A DNA stretch of 64,000 nucleotides from Selaginella moellendorffii (taxonomy: Eukaryota; Streptophyta; Lycopodiopsida; Selaginellales; Selaginellaceae). The stretch is taken from contig NW_003314377.1 in the NCBI RefSeq assembly GCF_000143415.4, positions 324,240 through 388,239 on the forward strand. Reading direction: 5' to 3'. The notes under the pieces are model-generated. The model was not told the DNA's origin, did no database searches, and saw only the letters and a program-made list of their open reading frames with translations. Below are positions 11,724 to 25,309 of this stretch, one piece after another. The first letter of the stretch is position 1; each line of letters opens with the position of its first letter. The position numbers and the translations under genes are program-made.

Positions 11724-12931
11724 ATGGGACAAGGGGGACGCGGGGAATTTTTGGCCCGGCGCTACAGGTTTTCGGAAGATCTCATGGATCTGGATGGGGA
11801 CGCATCGACCTCAGGAGGAGAAGGCTACATCGTGCACTATGTTTCGAAGCGGGACACTCTTGCGGGAATTGCCATCAAGTATGGTGTGGAGGTTTGTGCT
11901 CGATGAAAACTTTGGTGTAGGAATGGAAAACTAACTAGAAAAATTCATCCAGGTTGCCGATGTCAAGCGACTGAATGGCTTGTCAACAGATCTTCAAATG
12001 TTTGCACGAAAGAGCCTTCGCATCCCATCGTCGGCAAAGCATCCTCCATCAGAGCAGTTCGCATCACACAGGTACATTTTTTCATTCTAGTTCTCGAAAC
12101 CTTGAAGATAAAAACAATCTTTCTTCCTTTTCGATGCATGTTAGCAGCAGTGCGAACTCAGAGCAGCCTCGTCTCGGGAGACATTCGTTCTGCGACATCG
12201 TGCTTCCCAACAAGAGCGAGGAGCCAACGAAAGTGAGCTCCGCGATGAGCTTGATGAGAGGTTACTACGGGTTATCGACATCAAAACTCGAGGGTGAAGG
12301 AACCGAGATGGAAGTCTACAGAACAGACAATGGCTATCAATCCGAGGACGAGCCATTCACTCCGCGGGACCAGGTCTCCAACAGACCAAGAGCTCACGCT
12401 CCCACCAACTTGGCCACGGAACCAAAGCTCGCCAGCTTCAACAGCATGGTGAGCATGGCTAGAGATTTCGTGGCCCACGAAGTAGAAAAGGCGAGGGAGC
12501 GTGTCGCGGTGCGGCGGCGTCCCAAAGGTGAAGCTCTAGCGGCCGAGGATCATAGTGCTAAGCAGCAACTTCTTGGTGACAGGACAAACTACGCAGTGAG
12601 AAGCAGCGTTCCAAGGCCGAAAGCTTCGAGACTAGGACTAGAGGTAGAGGTGGATTGCCCGGCTGGTCGAGCCGTGGTCTTCAACTCCGGGGGCGAAGCT
12701 GGGAATGGGAAAGGCCTACGCAGTGGCAAAGTAGTGGAAGAGCTCATCTTCAAGCTCAAGAAGTCGCCCAGCGCTCCAAACTTCCAGGACGAGAAGCCTC
12801 CGCCGTCTTCCATGCTCAAGAATGGAAGCAAAGGAGATCTAGCGAGCTGGAGCCAGGCACATAGCCAGAGCAGCGTGACGATACCATTGCTGGACAGCTT
12901 CACGAGGCGCAGCAAGGCTGCATTAGACTGA
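11724..12931 (+). CDS. LysM-domain protein, plant LYSMD-type
   Basis: Three exons, 11724-11891, 11953-12071 and 12145-12931, encode about 357 residues. One LysM domain spans residues 34-80: YIVHYVSKRDTLAGIAIKYG, then VADVKRLNGL, DLQMFARKSLRIP. This pattern, with no signal peptide and no kinase, is the intracellular LysM family of plants, distinct from the chitin receptors. The rest is a Ser/Arg-rich, probably disordered tail with short conserved-looking blocks (RGYYGLSTSK, YQSEDEPFTPR). The acceptor of intron 2 is placed at 12144 because using the earlier AG at 12090 would leave a 19-base intron; 12147 is an equally good in-frame choice. The start could also be the later Met at residue 21. 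Function of this family is poorly known. Confidence 0.82.
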
Positions 12932-13533
12932 ATAGAAAGGATCCGGTTTTGGATCGAGCAGAGCAGCGACACCATTCTTTGATCGAGGACGCAGCAAGAA
13001 GGATCCGATGGAAGTGAGAACGAGAAGAAAGAGGAGTTTTTGGGCTGCAAGACTCGCACGAATAAGTTTCTTCGCTAGAAGTGACCAGATAGAAGAAATT
13101 CATAGTGTTTGTAATATACGAGGTAGAAACTAGGAAATTCTTTCATTCACGCACGACCGTCGATTGGCGGGGGCGTTACGATCCGGAATGGCATTGGCGA
13201 GGCAAAATATCGTGGGCCAATGTCTGGCATTATTTTAATCTTAGCCTGGCTTTACTGGTAAAAGGAAATGCCCGGCGCTTGTATCTTCCTTTAAAACCAT
13301 GACCTTGTGTGGCGAGCAAGCTTTTTAGGGTTGGCAGTGTGGAGATAGGAATTAGGGATTTTAGCGGCAGGCGATGCATGGCGCGGAGGTAGGCGCTGTG
13401 GATCCTCGCGTTGGAGAGCTTGGTCGCGCCGGGAGTGGAGATTTTTGAGCTGCGGCGCTGCGATTAGTGCTTGGCTGCGGGGGTTTAGGTCCGGAATTTC
13501 TTGTGCTGCTGCCAATCTCATGGTCTGCGAGGG
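12932..13533 (+). other. Spacer and probable 5' leader of the SNF2 gene
   Basis: About 600 bases holding the 3' end of the LysM transcript and the leader of the next gene. Short open frames show no motifs. The sequence becomes GC-rich from about 13310, which may mark the transcribed leader. Confidence 0.4.
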
Positions 13534-16500
13534 ATGACAATGTGCCAGAGGCCTGTTGGTGACCCCTGCCAAAAGCTTCTCGAGGAGAGCCGGATTTGCG
13601 CCGGAGGTATCGATCAGAGCTACACGAACCAGGAGTGGAATGCTTTTGTGGACGATGCTTGCGTCCAGCATGGCGTGCAAGGGGCCGAGTCCGTGGCTGC
13701 CCAGGCCGAGCCGGAGGCGGACATGGAGCTTGACCAGCTGTTTTTCTTGCTCAAAGAACCGGAAAAAAATCTGGTGAGTTGTTTTTAGAATTTTTTTTTC
13801 GTTCTCCAACTTAGCTTTGTTCTTTTCTTTGTGGCAGCAAGATATAGTCGGGCAGGACGAGATTCTAGCAGCGCCAGAAACTAGCCCTTTAGTACAAGCG
13901 CCACAAGAGTGTAAGTTGGCTTCTGTTTTTTTTTTTTTTTTGTTTTTTCTGTTTCTGAAAAACTTGTTTTCCAGATACCCATGGAGTGTCACCTTCTTTA
14001 CATGATCCCTCGTCTTCGGCAACATTCCCGTACTATCAATCCAGTGACTACGACAGGTCTAGCGGTTCAGTTATCGGGGCAGAGGGCGAGGTTTATGATC
14101 CAACGTTGAATTCCACTACTTTCACTCCAGTGTGTGAGAGCTCCTGGTCTTTTGGTAATGGTGCTGCGGCGAAGTCTGAGGTTATCGAGATTAGTGACGG
14201 TGAAGAAGATGAGGTTGGGATTGTAGGAGAGAAGCGCAAGCTGCCCCTGAGCTTCGCTTCTCAGGAGACCACTTCGAAGGCCTGGTGGTATGCTCAGGAG
14301 CAGACCAACGCCAGCGTAAAGAAAGAAGAGAACGGGAACGCTGAAGTTCTTAACTCAGATGACGAGTCTGATCAACGGGACGAAAGAGGTGGAACCACCC
14401 GGAGGCATTACTCTTCAGAACCACGGGTACAGGAAGATAGAAACCTCCGAACAATCTTGCAGGTACGTTTTTAGATTGTTCATTGCGGCAGCGATTTTAT
14501 TTCTTTTTCGGTAGAGGATGATCACTGTCGATGAAAAGGAAGAGGCCAGTCCAGAGGAGGGCTTGATGACAATTCCTCTTCTCAAACATCAGGTGCGACT
14601 TTTTCTTATCTTCAACCTCTTCTAAGAAGCTTTTCTATGCAGAGAATAGCTTTGGCGTGGATGGAAAAGAGTGAAAATCGTGTGGAATGTTCTGGGGGAA
14701 TCCTTGCAGACGATCAGGTAGGCCTATGTGATGGTGGTCATGTTTTTCCTGATTGCTGAGCTTTTTGTTGTGTGTTCGTAGGGACTTGGTAAAACCGTGT
14801 CTACGATAGCACTTATCCTTAAAGCTCGGGCGCCAGTTTCAAAGCTAAACTTGGCCATATCGGAGACAGCACTTATTGAATCTGAGCCTGTGGATCTTGA
14901 CGACGATGAGGATGGGGACAAAGACGATGACGAAAGTTCTCAAAAGCTGGATGATAGAAAGTCATCTCTAGGCAGAGGAAGAAAAACAGGTGGCACCCTT
15001 GTTATCTGCCCAACGAGTGTTTTGAGACAGTGGGCACATGAGATCAAGGCAAAGGTGACACCCGCCGCGAATCTCTCGATTTTGGTATATCATGGAAGTA
15101 GCAGGACAAGGAGTGCCGACGACCTTGCGAAGTACGACGTTGTTCTAACAACGTATCCAATCGTGAGTATGGAGGTGCCGAAGCAGCTATTGCCAGAAGA
15201 GAAAGAAGAAGATAAGAGGAATTACGATGACTACGGGCTTGGCAACTTTCGAGGATATCCGAAAAAGAAGAGCAAGCCAAAGAAGAGACTCTCGGACGAG
15301 AAGATTCCCGAGTCGGGTCCTCTAGCAAAAGTGAGCTGGTATCGAGTTGTTTTGGACGAGGCGCAAAGCATAAAAAATTCAAGGACACAAGTAGCTCGGG
15401 CTTGCTGGGGGTTGAGGGCCAAGAAGCGATGGTGTCTATCAGGTACACCAATCCAGAATGCAATTGACGATCTGTACAGCTACTTTCGCTTCCTACGCTT
15501 CGACCCGCTGGACACGTATAAGTCCTTCAGATCGGAGGTGAAGGACCCGATCACTCGAAATCCAGTTTTGGGATATAAGAAACTGCAGCTGATTCTTCAG
15601 GTGGTTATGCTTCGTCGAACAAAAGGCAAGTTTTTTGTATTTTCTATCAAATCTCTGACGACTTTTTTCTTTTTCAGCAACATTGATCGATGGACAACCA
15701 ATCGTAAACTTGCCTCCGAGATTTGTTTGCCTCCAACAGGCTGAATTCAGCGAAGAGGAGCGTATATTCTATAATAGTTTGGAACTCGAGTCACGCAGAC
15801 AGTTCCAGGTATGATAGTCTGGTTGTTTTGTCTGCCAACTGACTTCATGTCTATGTATGCCACCAGGTTTATGCTGAGGAGGGCACGCTTCAGAGTAACT
15901 ACGTGAACATCTTGTATATGTTACTGCGGCTTCGGCAAGCGTGCGACCACCCTCTCCTTGTCAAGGAAACAAACAACGAGTCGACGGAGTTCGACGCGGT
16001 TGAAAACGTAAAGAAGTTGGCGCTGGAGAGAAGGGTGGAGCTCCAGAATACTTTGGATCGGAACAAGTCCATATGCACTATATGTGCGGTAAGTTTTTTT
16101 GTTTGCTTTCGGGGCTATGTCTAATATTTTGTGAACATTTCAGGATGTTCCCGAGTGGGCCGTTATAAGCTGGTGTGGTCACGTCTTCTGTAGGCAGTGC
16201 ATCTCAGAGAAGCTAGCCACCAGCGATGACACTGAATGCCCTTTCCCAAAGTGCACCATTCAGCTCAACAGTTGCCTATTGTACAGCCTGACTGCGTTGA
16301 GGAATTGCAACCTGGGTATTGAGCCCACCACCAACAACAATAACAAGGGAAAGAAGAAAAGGCAGCCAACCGACACCAACGGATGGATCTCGTCTTCCAA
16401 GATTGAAGCGGTCATGAAGCTGCTGAAAAATCTTCCCGTAAAAAATCCTGCCGGACCAGCGCCAGACGGGACACGAAGGAGAGCTGAGACAGAAAAGGCG

Positions 16501-17071
16501 ATTGTTTTCTCCCAGTGGACAAGTATGCTGGACTTGCTGGAGCCCCAGCTAAGGAAGGCCGATCTTCGTTTCAGCAGATTGGATGGTACAATGACTGTTG
16601 TGGAAAGGGACTCTGCGGTCACGGAATTCAACACCAATCCAGAGGTACGCAATCCTTTTTTCTCAAAACAAACTTTGTCTGACGTCGTTTTCTTCACAGG
16701 TGTCTGTGATGATCATGTCACTCAAGGCCGCAAGCTTGGGACTCAACATGGTTGCTGCGTGTCATGTTCTTCTTCTCGATGTGTGGTGGAATCCCACAAC
16801 GGAGGACCAAGCCATCGATCGAGCTCATCGTATCGGACAGACTCGTCCCGTCCACGTTTCAAGGTTTACCGTGAAGAACACCATTGAGGATCGAATTCTA
16901 GCGTTACAGGTACGAGCTTTGAATGTGAAGCTTTGGTTTAATGGTCTAACGCTCTTGTTTGCGCAGGAACGAAAGAAGCAAATGGTTTCGTCGGCGTTTG
17001 GAGAGAACGAAGGGAACAATCAAAAGAGTAGGCTCACAATGGACGACATACGCTTCCTCTTCTCGGGCTGA
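13534..17071 (+). CDS. SNF2-family ATPase with RING finger (RAD5/HLTF-like, FRG type)
   Basis: Eleven exons: 13534-13773, 13838-13910, 13975-14462, 14515-14592, 14643-14717, 14782-15625, 15678-15808, 15867-16088, 16144-16644, 16700-16909, 16967-17071 (988 residues). It is a nuclear DNA-translocating ATPase with a ubiquitin-ligase type RING inside the motor. Visible motifs are Walker [16 protein letters not shown], Walker [20 protein letters not shown], the RING ([25 protein letters not shown]) and motifs [29 protein letters not shown]. The acidic, Ser-rich N-terminus includes [10 protein letters not shown]. The order helicase N-lobe, RING, helicase C-lobe matches plant CHR27/CHR28 (FRG) proteins. 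Intron 6 uses a GC donor at 15626: the only junction giving the conserved LRRTKATLIDG read-through. I am sure of the family; the exact paralogue is not determined. Confidence 0.93.
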
Positions 17072-17283
17072 CAGACGAGAGAATAAACACAAGAACAAAG
17101 GTACGTGAGTGAGTGAAGGCGTCCGAAATTTTGGATTTGACAATTTACCGGCCCAGAGATTTTAGCTTGTATGATACCATTTGATGAAATAGTAGTCTTA
17201 TACTACGCTCGCTAGAGACTCGTAAGCATGTCTTTCAATTTCTGTTTGAGAAAAGTTCTCGTTTCTTTTGCAGAAGATGGTTT

Positions 17284-18651
17284 CTAGAACTCGGATGAAT
17301 CGACCTCTTCCGGAAACTTGGACAGCATCTTGGTGACCACGGCGATCACTGCCTCGACGTCGGGCCTGTTTGCGACTCGAGGCTCTACCATCCACGAAAC
17401 GAGCTTGTGAAACGAGCGAGGATATGGCGGAGTGCTCGGCCATTTTATCTGCCCGCTCATGGACGCCAACTGTAAGCTTCCGCCGGCCTCGCTGAGTGAG
17501 TGCTCGAATGGCGAGACGCAGTACCTGAGAAGAGTAGAGACGAAGCCTCTCAATCTCAAAACTTTCGGAGAAAAAACTTACAAAGTTGGAGGAAGAACTT
17601 ACATGATCGCGAAGAGTGTACAGCCGAGTGACCAAACGTCGACTCGCTCGTCAATGTCCGCGATGCTGGGACAGTCCCACAGCTCCGGTGCTCGATACGG
17701 AGCCGAGCAGTGCTCGGCGGCCCATTCCTGTGGACAAGGCAAGCTGTTCGCATTCGGTGACAAAGCTAACTTCTTCTCCTCCTCCTCTTTTTCTTTGGCT
17801 TTGTTACCTGGATGGCGAGAGCTTCCGAGCGAGACCGAACGCGTTTCCTTGCTAGAGTCGCGCTGCCAAAGTCCATCACCACTGCTTTGGGTGGATCTTG
17901 GTTGCTGGACTTGGAAAGGAGAACGTTTCCTGGCTTGACGTCGTTGTGGGAGTAAGATGGATCGTGCTTGTGCATTTGCTTCAAAGCTTGGCAGATCTGT
18001 GCAAAGAAGAAACGAGTGTGATGAAGATCGAAGAAGCCACGACTGGTTTTCTACCTGTTGGAAGATGTGAAGAACCGTGACTGCTGGGAAGAACTCGCCT
18101 CTAGATCGCATCTCCTCCAGCTGACTTTGGAGCGTTCCATCGGGATACACTGGAAACAAGAGATAGGCCTCGGTGTTCCAAGTGCCTTCTCGCGATCCCT
18201 GCTTGGATTGTTTCACGCTGAGAGCGATCTTGGATCGGAGAAAGAGAGGCAAACCTTGACGGCGATCATGGAATGCTCCAGGAGAGGCAGGAGATTGGGA
18301 TGCTTGAAGAGCGACGAGACTTGGATCTCGCGCTTGACGAGCGCGAGCTGCTCCTCGGACTGGATCAGCACTTTCTTCACGGCATACAGACCGTCGTCTG
18401 GAAAGAGATCGAGCAAAATATCGGTCAATCGAGCGATCTAGCAGGGCGCGCGCGCGTGGGGACGAACCTGAGACTTGGGAGGATTGCTTGAGAGGCCGAT
18501 CGCCTTGGATCTCCCGGGCGAGGTAGACGAACGCGAATCCGCCCTCGCCGAGCTGCCGCACGATCCGGAAGCGGCGCTCGTTGATCCAGATGTCGGCGGC
18601 GCCGCTGACGGCCTCATAGAGCGCATTCAGCCCCGAGAACGAGCATCCCAT
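17284..18651 (-). CDS. STK16/NAK-type serine/threonine kinase
   Basis: Six exons, 18651-18468, 18397-18255, 18198-18055, 17996-17808, 17727-17603 and 17524-17284, encode 341 residues. The N-terminus MGCSFSG fits N-myristoylation at G2 and palmitoylation at C3, as in STK16/MPSK kinases, so it likely sits on Golgi or other membranes. Kinase motifs are the glycine loop LGEGGFAFVYLA, VAIK-type lysine in LYAVKKVL, catalytic loop HNDVKPGNVLL (HND in place of HRD), DFGSA magnesium loop, APE in YRAPELWD and VDVWSLGCTLFA. Length is that of a kinase domain only, with no extra domains. The gene converges with the SNF2 gene (212 bases between stops) and diverges from the ABCE gene. Substrates are not predictable. 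Confidence 0.92.
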
Positions 18652-18802
18652 AGCTCATTCCTCTCACGCGAGCGCGTGGAAAATTAGGTCTAGATCGAAG
18701 ATCATCATCGTTGGTTCGTATAAACCCTAGAATCTAGGGCTCCAGTTGTGGTGAGAGCGCTCAGTGCCTCCAGCCGCCCAAGCCGCGGTGAGGGGGGGCG
18801 CG
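18652..18802. promoter_or_regulatory. 151-bp divergent promoter with telo-box between kinase and ABCE genes
   Basis: The start codons of the STK16-type kinase and the ABCE gene face away from each other across 151 bases. A telo-box, AAACCCTA, lies at 18722-18729, with a second CTAGGG copy ten bases on. Telo-boxes are typical of translation-related plant genes, which fits the ABCE side. Confidence 0.5.
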
Positions 18803-21190
<2,388 letters not shown>

Positions 21191-21365
21191 GCAAGAGATA
21201 TCGTCAGCGATCTCTCCTTTTGCGCAAGTTTTGTATCAGTAGCAATGTAGAGTACTCATATCTAAGTTCTAAGCTGTGATCGCGCTCGTGATGCTATCCT
21301 CAAGTAACTTCTTCGTAATAAAATGATATATTACAAATATTAGGGCATGGTTGGATCGCGAGAGG

Positions 21366-22925
21366 ATGGTGCTCGAGCTATGGCGCATGGCCGTTGTGTG
21401 GACGCTCGTTCTGCTATGCGCGTATTTCAGGCTCTTGTTTCGGCTGGTGTTTGGTCGCGCCGCCATTTATCCTCGCTGCGCGCCCGCCTCGCATTGCGCT
21501 CGAGCTTGCATCGTCACTGGGGTATGTTTCTCTCTTTCGTTTTGATCCTCTCTAGCTTTAAGTGATGTTCTTCCCAGGCTTCGTCGGGGATTGGGAAGGC
21601 AACCGCAGAGATCCTGGCTCTCGAAGGCTATCACGTAGTTCTAGGTAGCAGCAAGCTTTCTCTTCCTTTTGCTTCGCTTCTTATTCTTTGATCAGCTGGA
21701 AGATCACTAGCCAACCTTGAGAAGGTATGCCTACATTCTCTTATCCATCGCTGACTTGGGAGTTCTCTTAGGCTGCGAAGGAGCTACACAAGACGCATGA
21801 AGATCTTTTGCTCTATCCCATGGTGCTCGACCTGTGCTCAGTGCCATCAATACTGAGTTTCGTGAAATCGGTGGAGGAGTGGCTGGGAACTACACAAGTC
21901 TCGCTCCAGCTGCTCGTCAACAATGCGGGGATTTTTGCCGCGACTCCGCAATGCACGAGCGATGGATACGATCGGTAACAAACTTTCTCCCTCTTTCTTT
22001 TCTTTCTTTCTTTCTCTCACTTCTCGTTTTATCCTTTTGCATTTCAGGGTGGTCATGACGAACTATCTGGGGCCTTACATACTCACGCAATTGCTTCTTC
22101 CGAAGCTTCAAAAGTCCTCGCATACGGCACGTATTGTGAATGTCGTTTCTTTCACGCACAGATCCTGTGAGTACATTCTTGCGCAAACGCTCTCTTGTGC
22201 GCTGAACTTCGCTTTCCAGCGCGAAAGCTTCCTTCAGAATTTTGGAAGATGCTGGGAAAGAAAAAGCTGGACGACGAGGACAACTATAGAATGGCAATGA
22301 CTTACGAGGTTTCGAAACGTAAGCTCCTTGCTAACATGATACTTGGTTCTTCCGCTTCTGATTCACCATATTTGTAGTTTATGAACTTTTGTGGACATAT
22401 CAGCTCCATCGGAAGTACTTGCGAGTTTCAGTCATGTAAGATCCAGTTCATCTTTGTCTAGCGTTGAGTTTCTTGTTCATTTCTACAGGGCAGCTGATCC
22501 GGGGGTAGTCGAGACGAAAATCCTGAGAGAGCTGCCGTGGTGGCTTGTGCAGTTCGCGTTCATGATGCTAAAAGGAGTGTTTTTGCTACAATCGCCACGG
22601 TGTGGAGCGAGAGCCGTGGTTGATGCCGCTCTAGCTCCCATGGTAAATCCAAATCCTCATCGCCACCCTTCTAAATCCCCTTCACAACTCGCAGGAAGTC
22701 TCTGGGAAGTATTTCTTCGGTGGAAACGGCTTCACGCTCCCTTCATCGGCGCTGTCCCGCGACGAGAAACTGGCCAAGCGGCTATGGAACCTCACAGAGG
22801 AGGCCTACGCGGCAATCATGGAACGCTACACAGCGTAAGTCGGTTCATTCACATCTCAAACTCTAAAAACTTGTGATCTTTGTTTCGTTCCCAGACCATC
22901 CTCAAATTTGTTTCGTAGGAGGTAA
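21366..22925 (+). CDS. Membrane-anchored short-chain dehydrogenase/reductase
   Basis: Ten exons: 21366-21521, 21578-21644, 21696-21724, 21772-21974, 22048-22166, 22220-22318, 22378-22435, 22489-22642, 22695-22834, 22895-22925 (about 351 residues). A hydrophobic N-terminal helix (VVWTLVLLCAYFRLLFRL) anchors it. The NAD(P) site reads TGASSGIGK across intron 1, the NNAG motif is VNNAGIF, the catalytic Ser lies in VVSFTHRS, and the YxxxK pair is YEVSK across intron 6. The overall form resembles plant retinol dehydrogenase-like or DHRSX-type SDRs; the substrate is unknown. The last intron is optional: reading on from exon 9 gives a stop at 22836-22838 instead, but a GTAAGT donor and a TTCCCAG acceptor favour splicing. 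The start is the first true ATG; an upstream in-frame TTG was ignored. Confidence 0.85.
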
Positions 22926-23663
22926 GAGTCTCGAAGAAAATCAAAGAGCATCGTCAAGAAATCAAAGAGCATTGTCAAGAAATCAGGCTCAAAGAAAGTA
23001 AAGAGCATTGTCAAGACAATTGGCTCTTTTTTTTCTTCTTCTTTTTCTTTGCCACTAGATTGCGTACTGGAGGTTTTCTGGCTCGCCAACTTTACTGAGA
23101 GTGGACAAATATGTGGCTCTTGGCCAAGCCGTGCGCACTGGTCACTGTCCCCGCCACCTTGGCACCGACGTGGCACAAAGTGTGGACACTGGATCACGAG
23201 CTGCCCGGCGAAACGCGCCAGCGTGGAGGCGCCAGTGGGAAAGATAAAGATTGACAGGCGCCCATCGCTAGCCACGTGTGCGAGCCTTCCACGTGGCGAT
23301 AAAGGCTTGGTTGTTGGTGACGCATCCTATCTACACTGGGGGGCGTATATTCGCGAGGCGAGAAATGGCTATGGAGGTTCCATCTAGTTCTTCCAGTCAA
23401 TCCATAGCGCGCTCTGCCCTTTGGCGCTGACACTCGCGATTGGATCGTCAGGTACTGGTTGGATCGGTGATGGATTAGCGGCTTAGCTGAACGGCACAAG
23501 GCAGATTTCTTGGTTCTTTGGATCACGATCGAGGATTCCAGCGAAATATCGGAGAATCGATCGCCAAATCTTGGCATCGACGGCCATTTCCATCGAATCG
23601 ACCGATATTTCGGCCAAATCTTGCGGCATCGACGGCCATTTCCACGAATCGATCGATCCAGCA
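22926..23663 (+). promoter_or_regulatory. Promoter and leader region of the CONSTANS-like gene, with two G-boxes
   Basis: The 738-base spacer contains two CACGTG G-box palindromes, at 23273-23278 and 23290-23295, eleven bases apart edge to edge, with GATAAAG boxes at 23244 and just after the second one. G-boxes bind HY5/PIF-type bZIP and bHLH factors and are common in light- and clock-driven promoters, which suits a B-box gene. The left end holds short tandem repeats. The leader just before the start has repeated ATCGAC/TCGATC words. Confidence 0.5.
22935..23017 (+). repeat. Short tandem repeat, three degenerate units
   Basis: Three units built on AAATCAAAGAGCATTGTCAAG follow one another directly downstream of the SDR stop; the third has an insertion. 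Array is about 80 bases. It probably lies in the SDR 3' untranslated region. Confidence 0.7.
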
Positions 23664-24980
23664 ATGACGAAGCCATGCGATGCGTGCCAGTCGGGGAATG
23701 CAGTGATCTACTGCCGGGCGGACGCGGCCTTCCTGTGCTGTTCTTGCGACAACAAGGTCCACTGCGCCAACAAGCTCGCGTCGCGACACGAGCGCGTCCT
23801 CGTCTGCGAGGTCTGCGAGCACGCCCCGGCGGCGGTCACCTGCAAGGCGGACGCGGCGGCGCTGTGCGTCACCTGCGACAGCGATATCCACTCCGCCAAT
23901 CCCCTCGCCCGCCGCCACGAGCGCGTGCCAATCACGCCCTTCGTCGACTCTAGCGACGGCGGCGCCGCTCCTCCTCCAGCTCCGCCAATCCTCCACGACA
24001 CCGGCAACGCGAACCACGTCAAAGCCCAGGACCACCACGACCAGCAGCAGCAATGCAGCTATCTTCTCAAGGACGAGGACGAGGACGACGAGGAGGAGAG
24101 CTCCGCTGCGGAGGCCGCGTCGTGGCTCCTCCCACAGCCCAACAATCTCGCCAAGAGCGATGGAGAGAAGCTCGGCGGCGGCGGTGGCAGTGGCGGCTCC
24201 AGCGATGGCGGCGCTGGAGACGGCGACTCCAACGATCCCGACGACTTTGCTGGCGGAGGCGATGGTGGCGGCGATGTTGGAGTGGAGAGCACCGACTTCT
24301 ACTCCACTCTCAAGCCATCGGCACCTCCGCCCCTCCGGATCGAGAAGCTCCTCCTCAAGTCCCAGGCCGCGGCCAACTTCGATCTCTTCTCGGACGAGGA
24401 CTCCTACTTGGACATGGACTTCCTGGGCGCGCTCCACTCGGTCACCGACAGCTTGGTTCCAATCCACACCACCGGAGGAGCTCTCCACTCCTCCTCGCCA
24501 GTGGGATCCAACGCCGACTCATACGATCTCGACGTCCACGACAAATCACCTCCACACGCCTACTGCCCCGGCCTGAGCCTCAGCGTAAGTTCTTCACAAG
24601 CTCTCTCTTTTCACGTTTATAATCTTCGCTCTTTCCTCCGCCAGGCATCCTCGATCGATGTTGGAGTCGTCCCGGACGCAAGCTTGAGCGACATCTCAAC
24701 TCCCCAGAGCCGGCCGACTTCTTCGTCAGTGTTTGGCAGCGGCGAGGCGCAGGCGGCGGCGGCGCCACTCCACCACGCCACTCCCCTCGAGCCGATCGCG
24801 CGGGAGGCCAGGGTGCTGCGCTACAGGGAAAAGCGCAAGAACAGGAAGTTTGAGAAGACGATAAGGTACGCTTCTCGCAAAGCTTACGCTGAGACCCGGC
24901 CCAGGATCAAAGGAAGGTTTGCCAAGCGAGGCGAGATGGACTCTTACGATGCCTCCTTTGGCGTTGTTCCTTCCTTTTGA
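23664..24980 (+). CDS. COL: CONSTANS-like transcription factor (two B-boxes and CCT)
   Basis: Two exons, 23664-24584 and 24645-24980, encode 418 residues. Two B-box zinc fingers (residues 5-47 and 48-92) show the paired Cys/His spacing: [27 protein letters not shown], then [32 protein letters not shown]. The C-terminal CCT domain reads [20 protein letters not shown] and [11 protein letters not shown]. Between them are an acidic run ([11 protein letters not shown]), a long Gly/Ser linker and a Ser/Pro-rich middle. This layout is group I of the CONSTANS-like family, nuclear factors in photoperiod and light responses. The single intron sits before the CCT exon as in the family; it is 60 bases with no in-frame stop, so retention would keep the frame. 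The ATG at 23664 begins directly at the B-box. Confidence 0.94.
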   Translation: MTKPCDACQSGNAVIYCRADAAFLCCSCDNKVHCANKLASRHERVLVCEVCEHAPAAVTCKADAAALCVTCDSDIHSANPLARRHERVPITPFVDSSDGGAAPPPAPPILHDTGNANHVKAQDHHDQQQQCSYLLKDEDEDDEEESSAAEAASWLLPQPNNLAKSDGEKLGGGGGSGGSSDGGAGDGDSNDPDDFAGGGDGGGDVGVESTDFYSTLKPSAPPPLRIEKLLLKSQAAANFDLFSDEDSYLDMDFLGALHSVTDSLVPIHTTGGALHSSSPVGSNADSYDLDVHDKSPPHAYCPGLSLSVSSSQALSFHVYNLRSFLRQASSIDVGVVPDASLSDISTPQSRPTSSSVFGSGEAQAAAAPLHHATPLEPIAREARVLRYREKRKNRKFEKTIRYASRKAYAETRPRIKGRFAKRGEMDSYDASFGVVPSF

Positions 24981-25309
24981 GCTCTCGCCCGGAGTTTCTT
25001 CGCGTTTTAGCTCTTGACAGTTGGCTCCAGTGAGAGAGCTGCTCCAAGTTACTTGGAGAGCGGGCTCTCGTTCCACCATAGCCGAGCTCCCGGTCTACGT
25101 AAAATCTCACAGCTTGTACAGTGATCACCGGCGTGCTGCTGGAGTCCCTTTTTTCTTTGATGCGCGATTTCTTCCTGGACGTACTATAATGTATTTCACT
25201 ATCGCAAACAAATCAAAGTTACACGTTAGAAGCTCTCTCCGAGTCAAGGAGAATCAAAAGTATACCTTCACAGATAGACTTTATTTCTTGCGAGCATTGG
25301 ATCAAACTC
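24981..25309. other. Convergent 3' spacer between COL and ANGUSTIFOLIA genes
   Basis: A 329-base region between two stop codons that face each other. It should hold both 3' untranslated regions. No motif stands out. Confidence 0.5.

Noticed and set aside
12072-12090. 19-base intron in the LysM gene
   Set aside because: It is too short to splice; the AG at 12143-12144 gives a normal 73-base intron in the same frame.
22935-23017. CRISPR-like array
   Set aside because: Only three imperfect contiguous units without spacers, in a plant nuclear gene flank.
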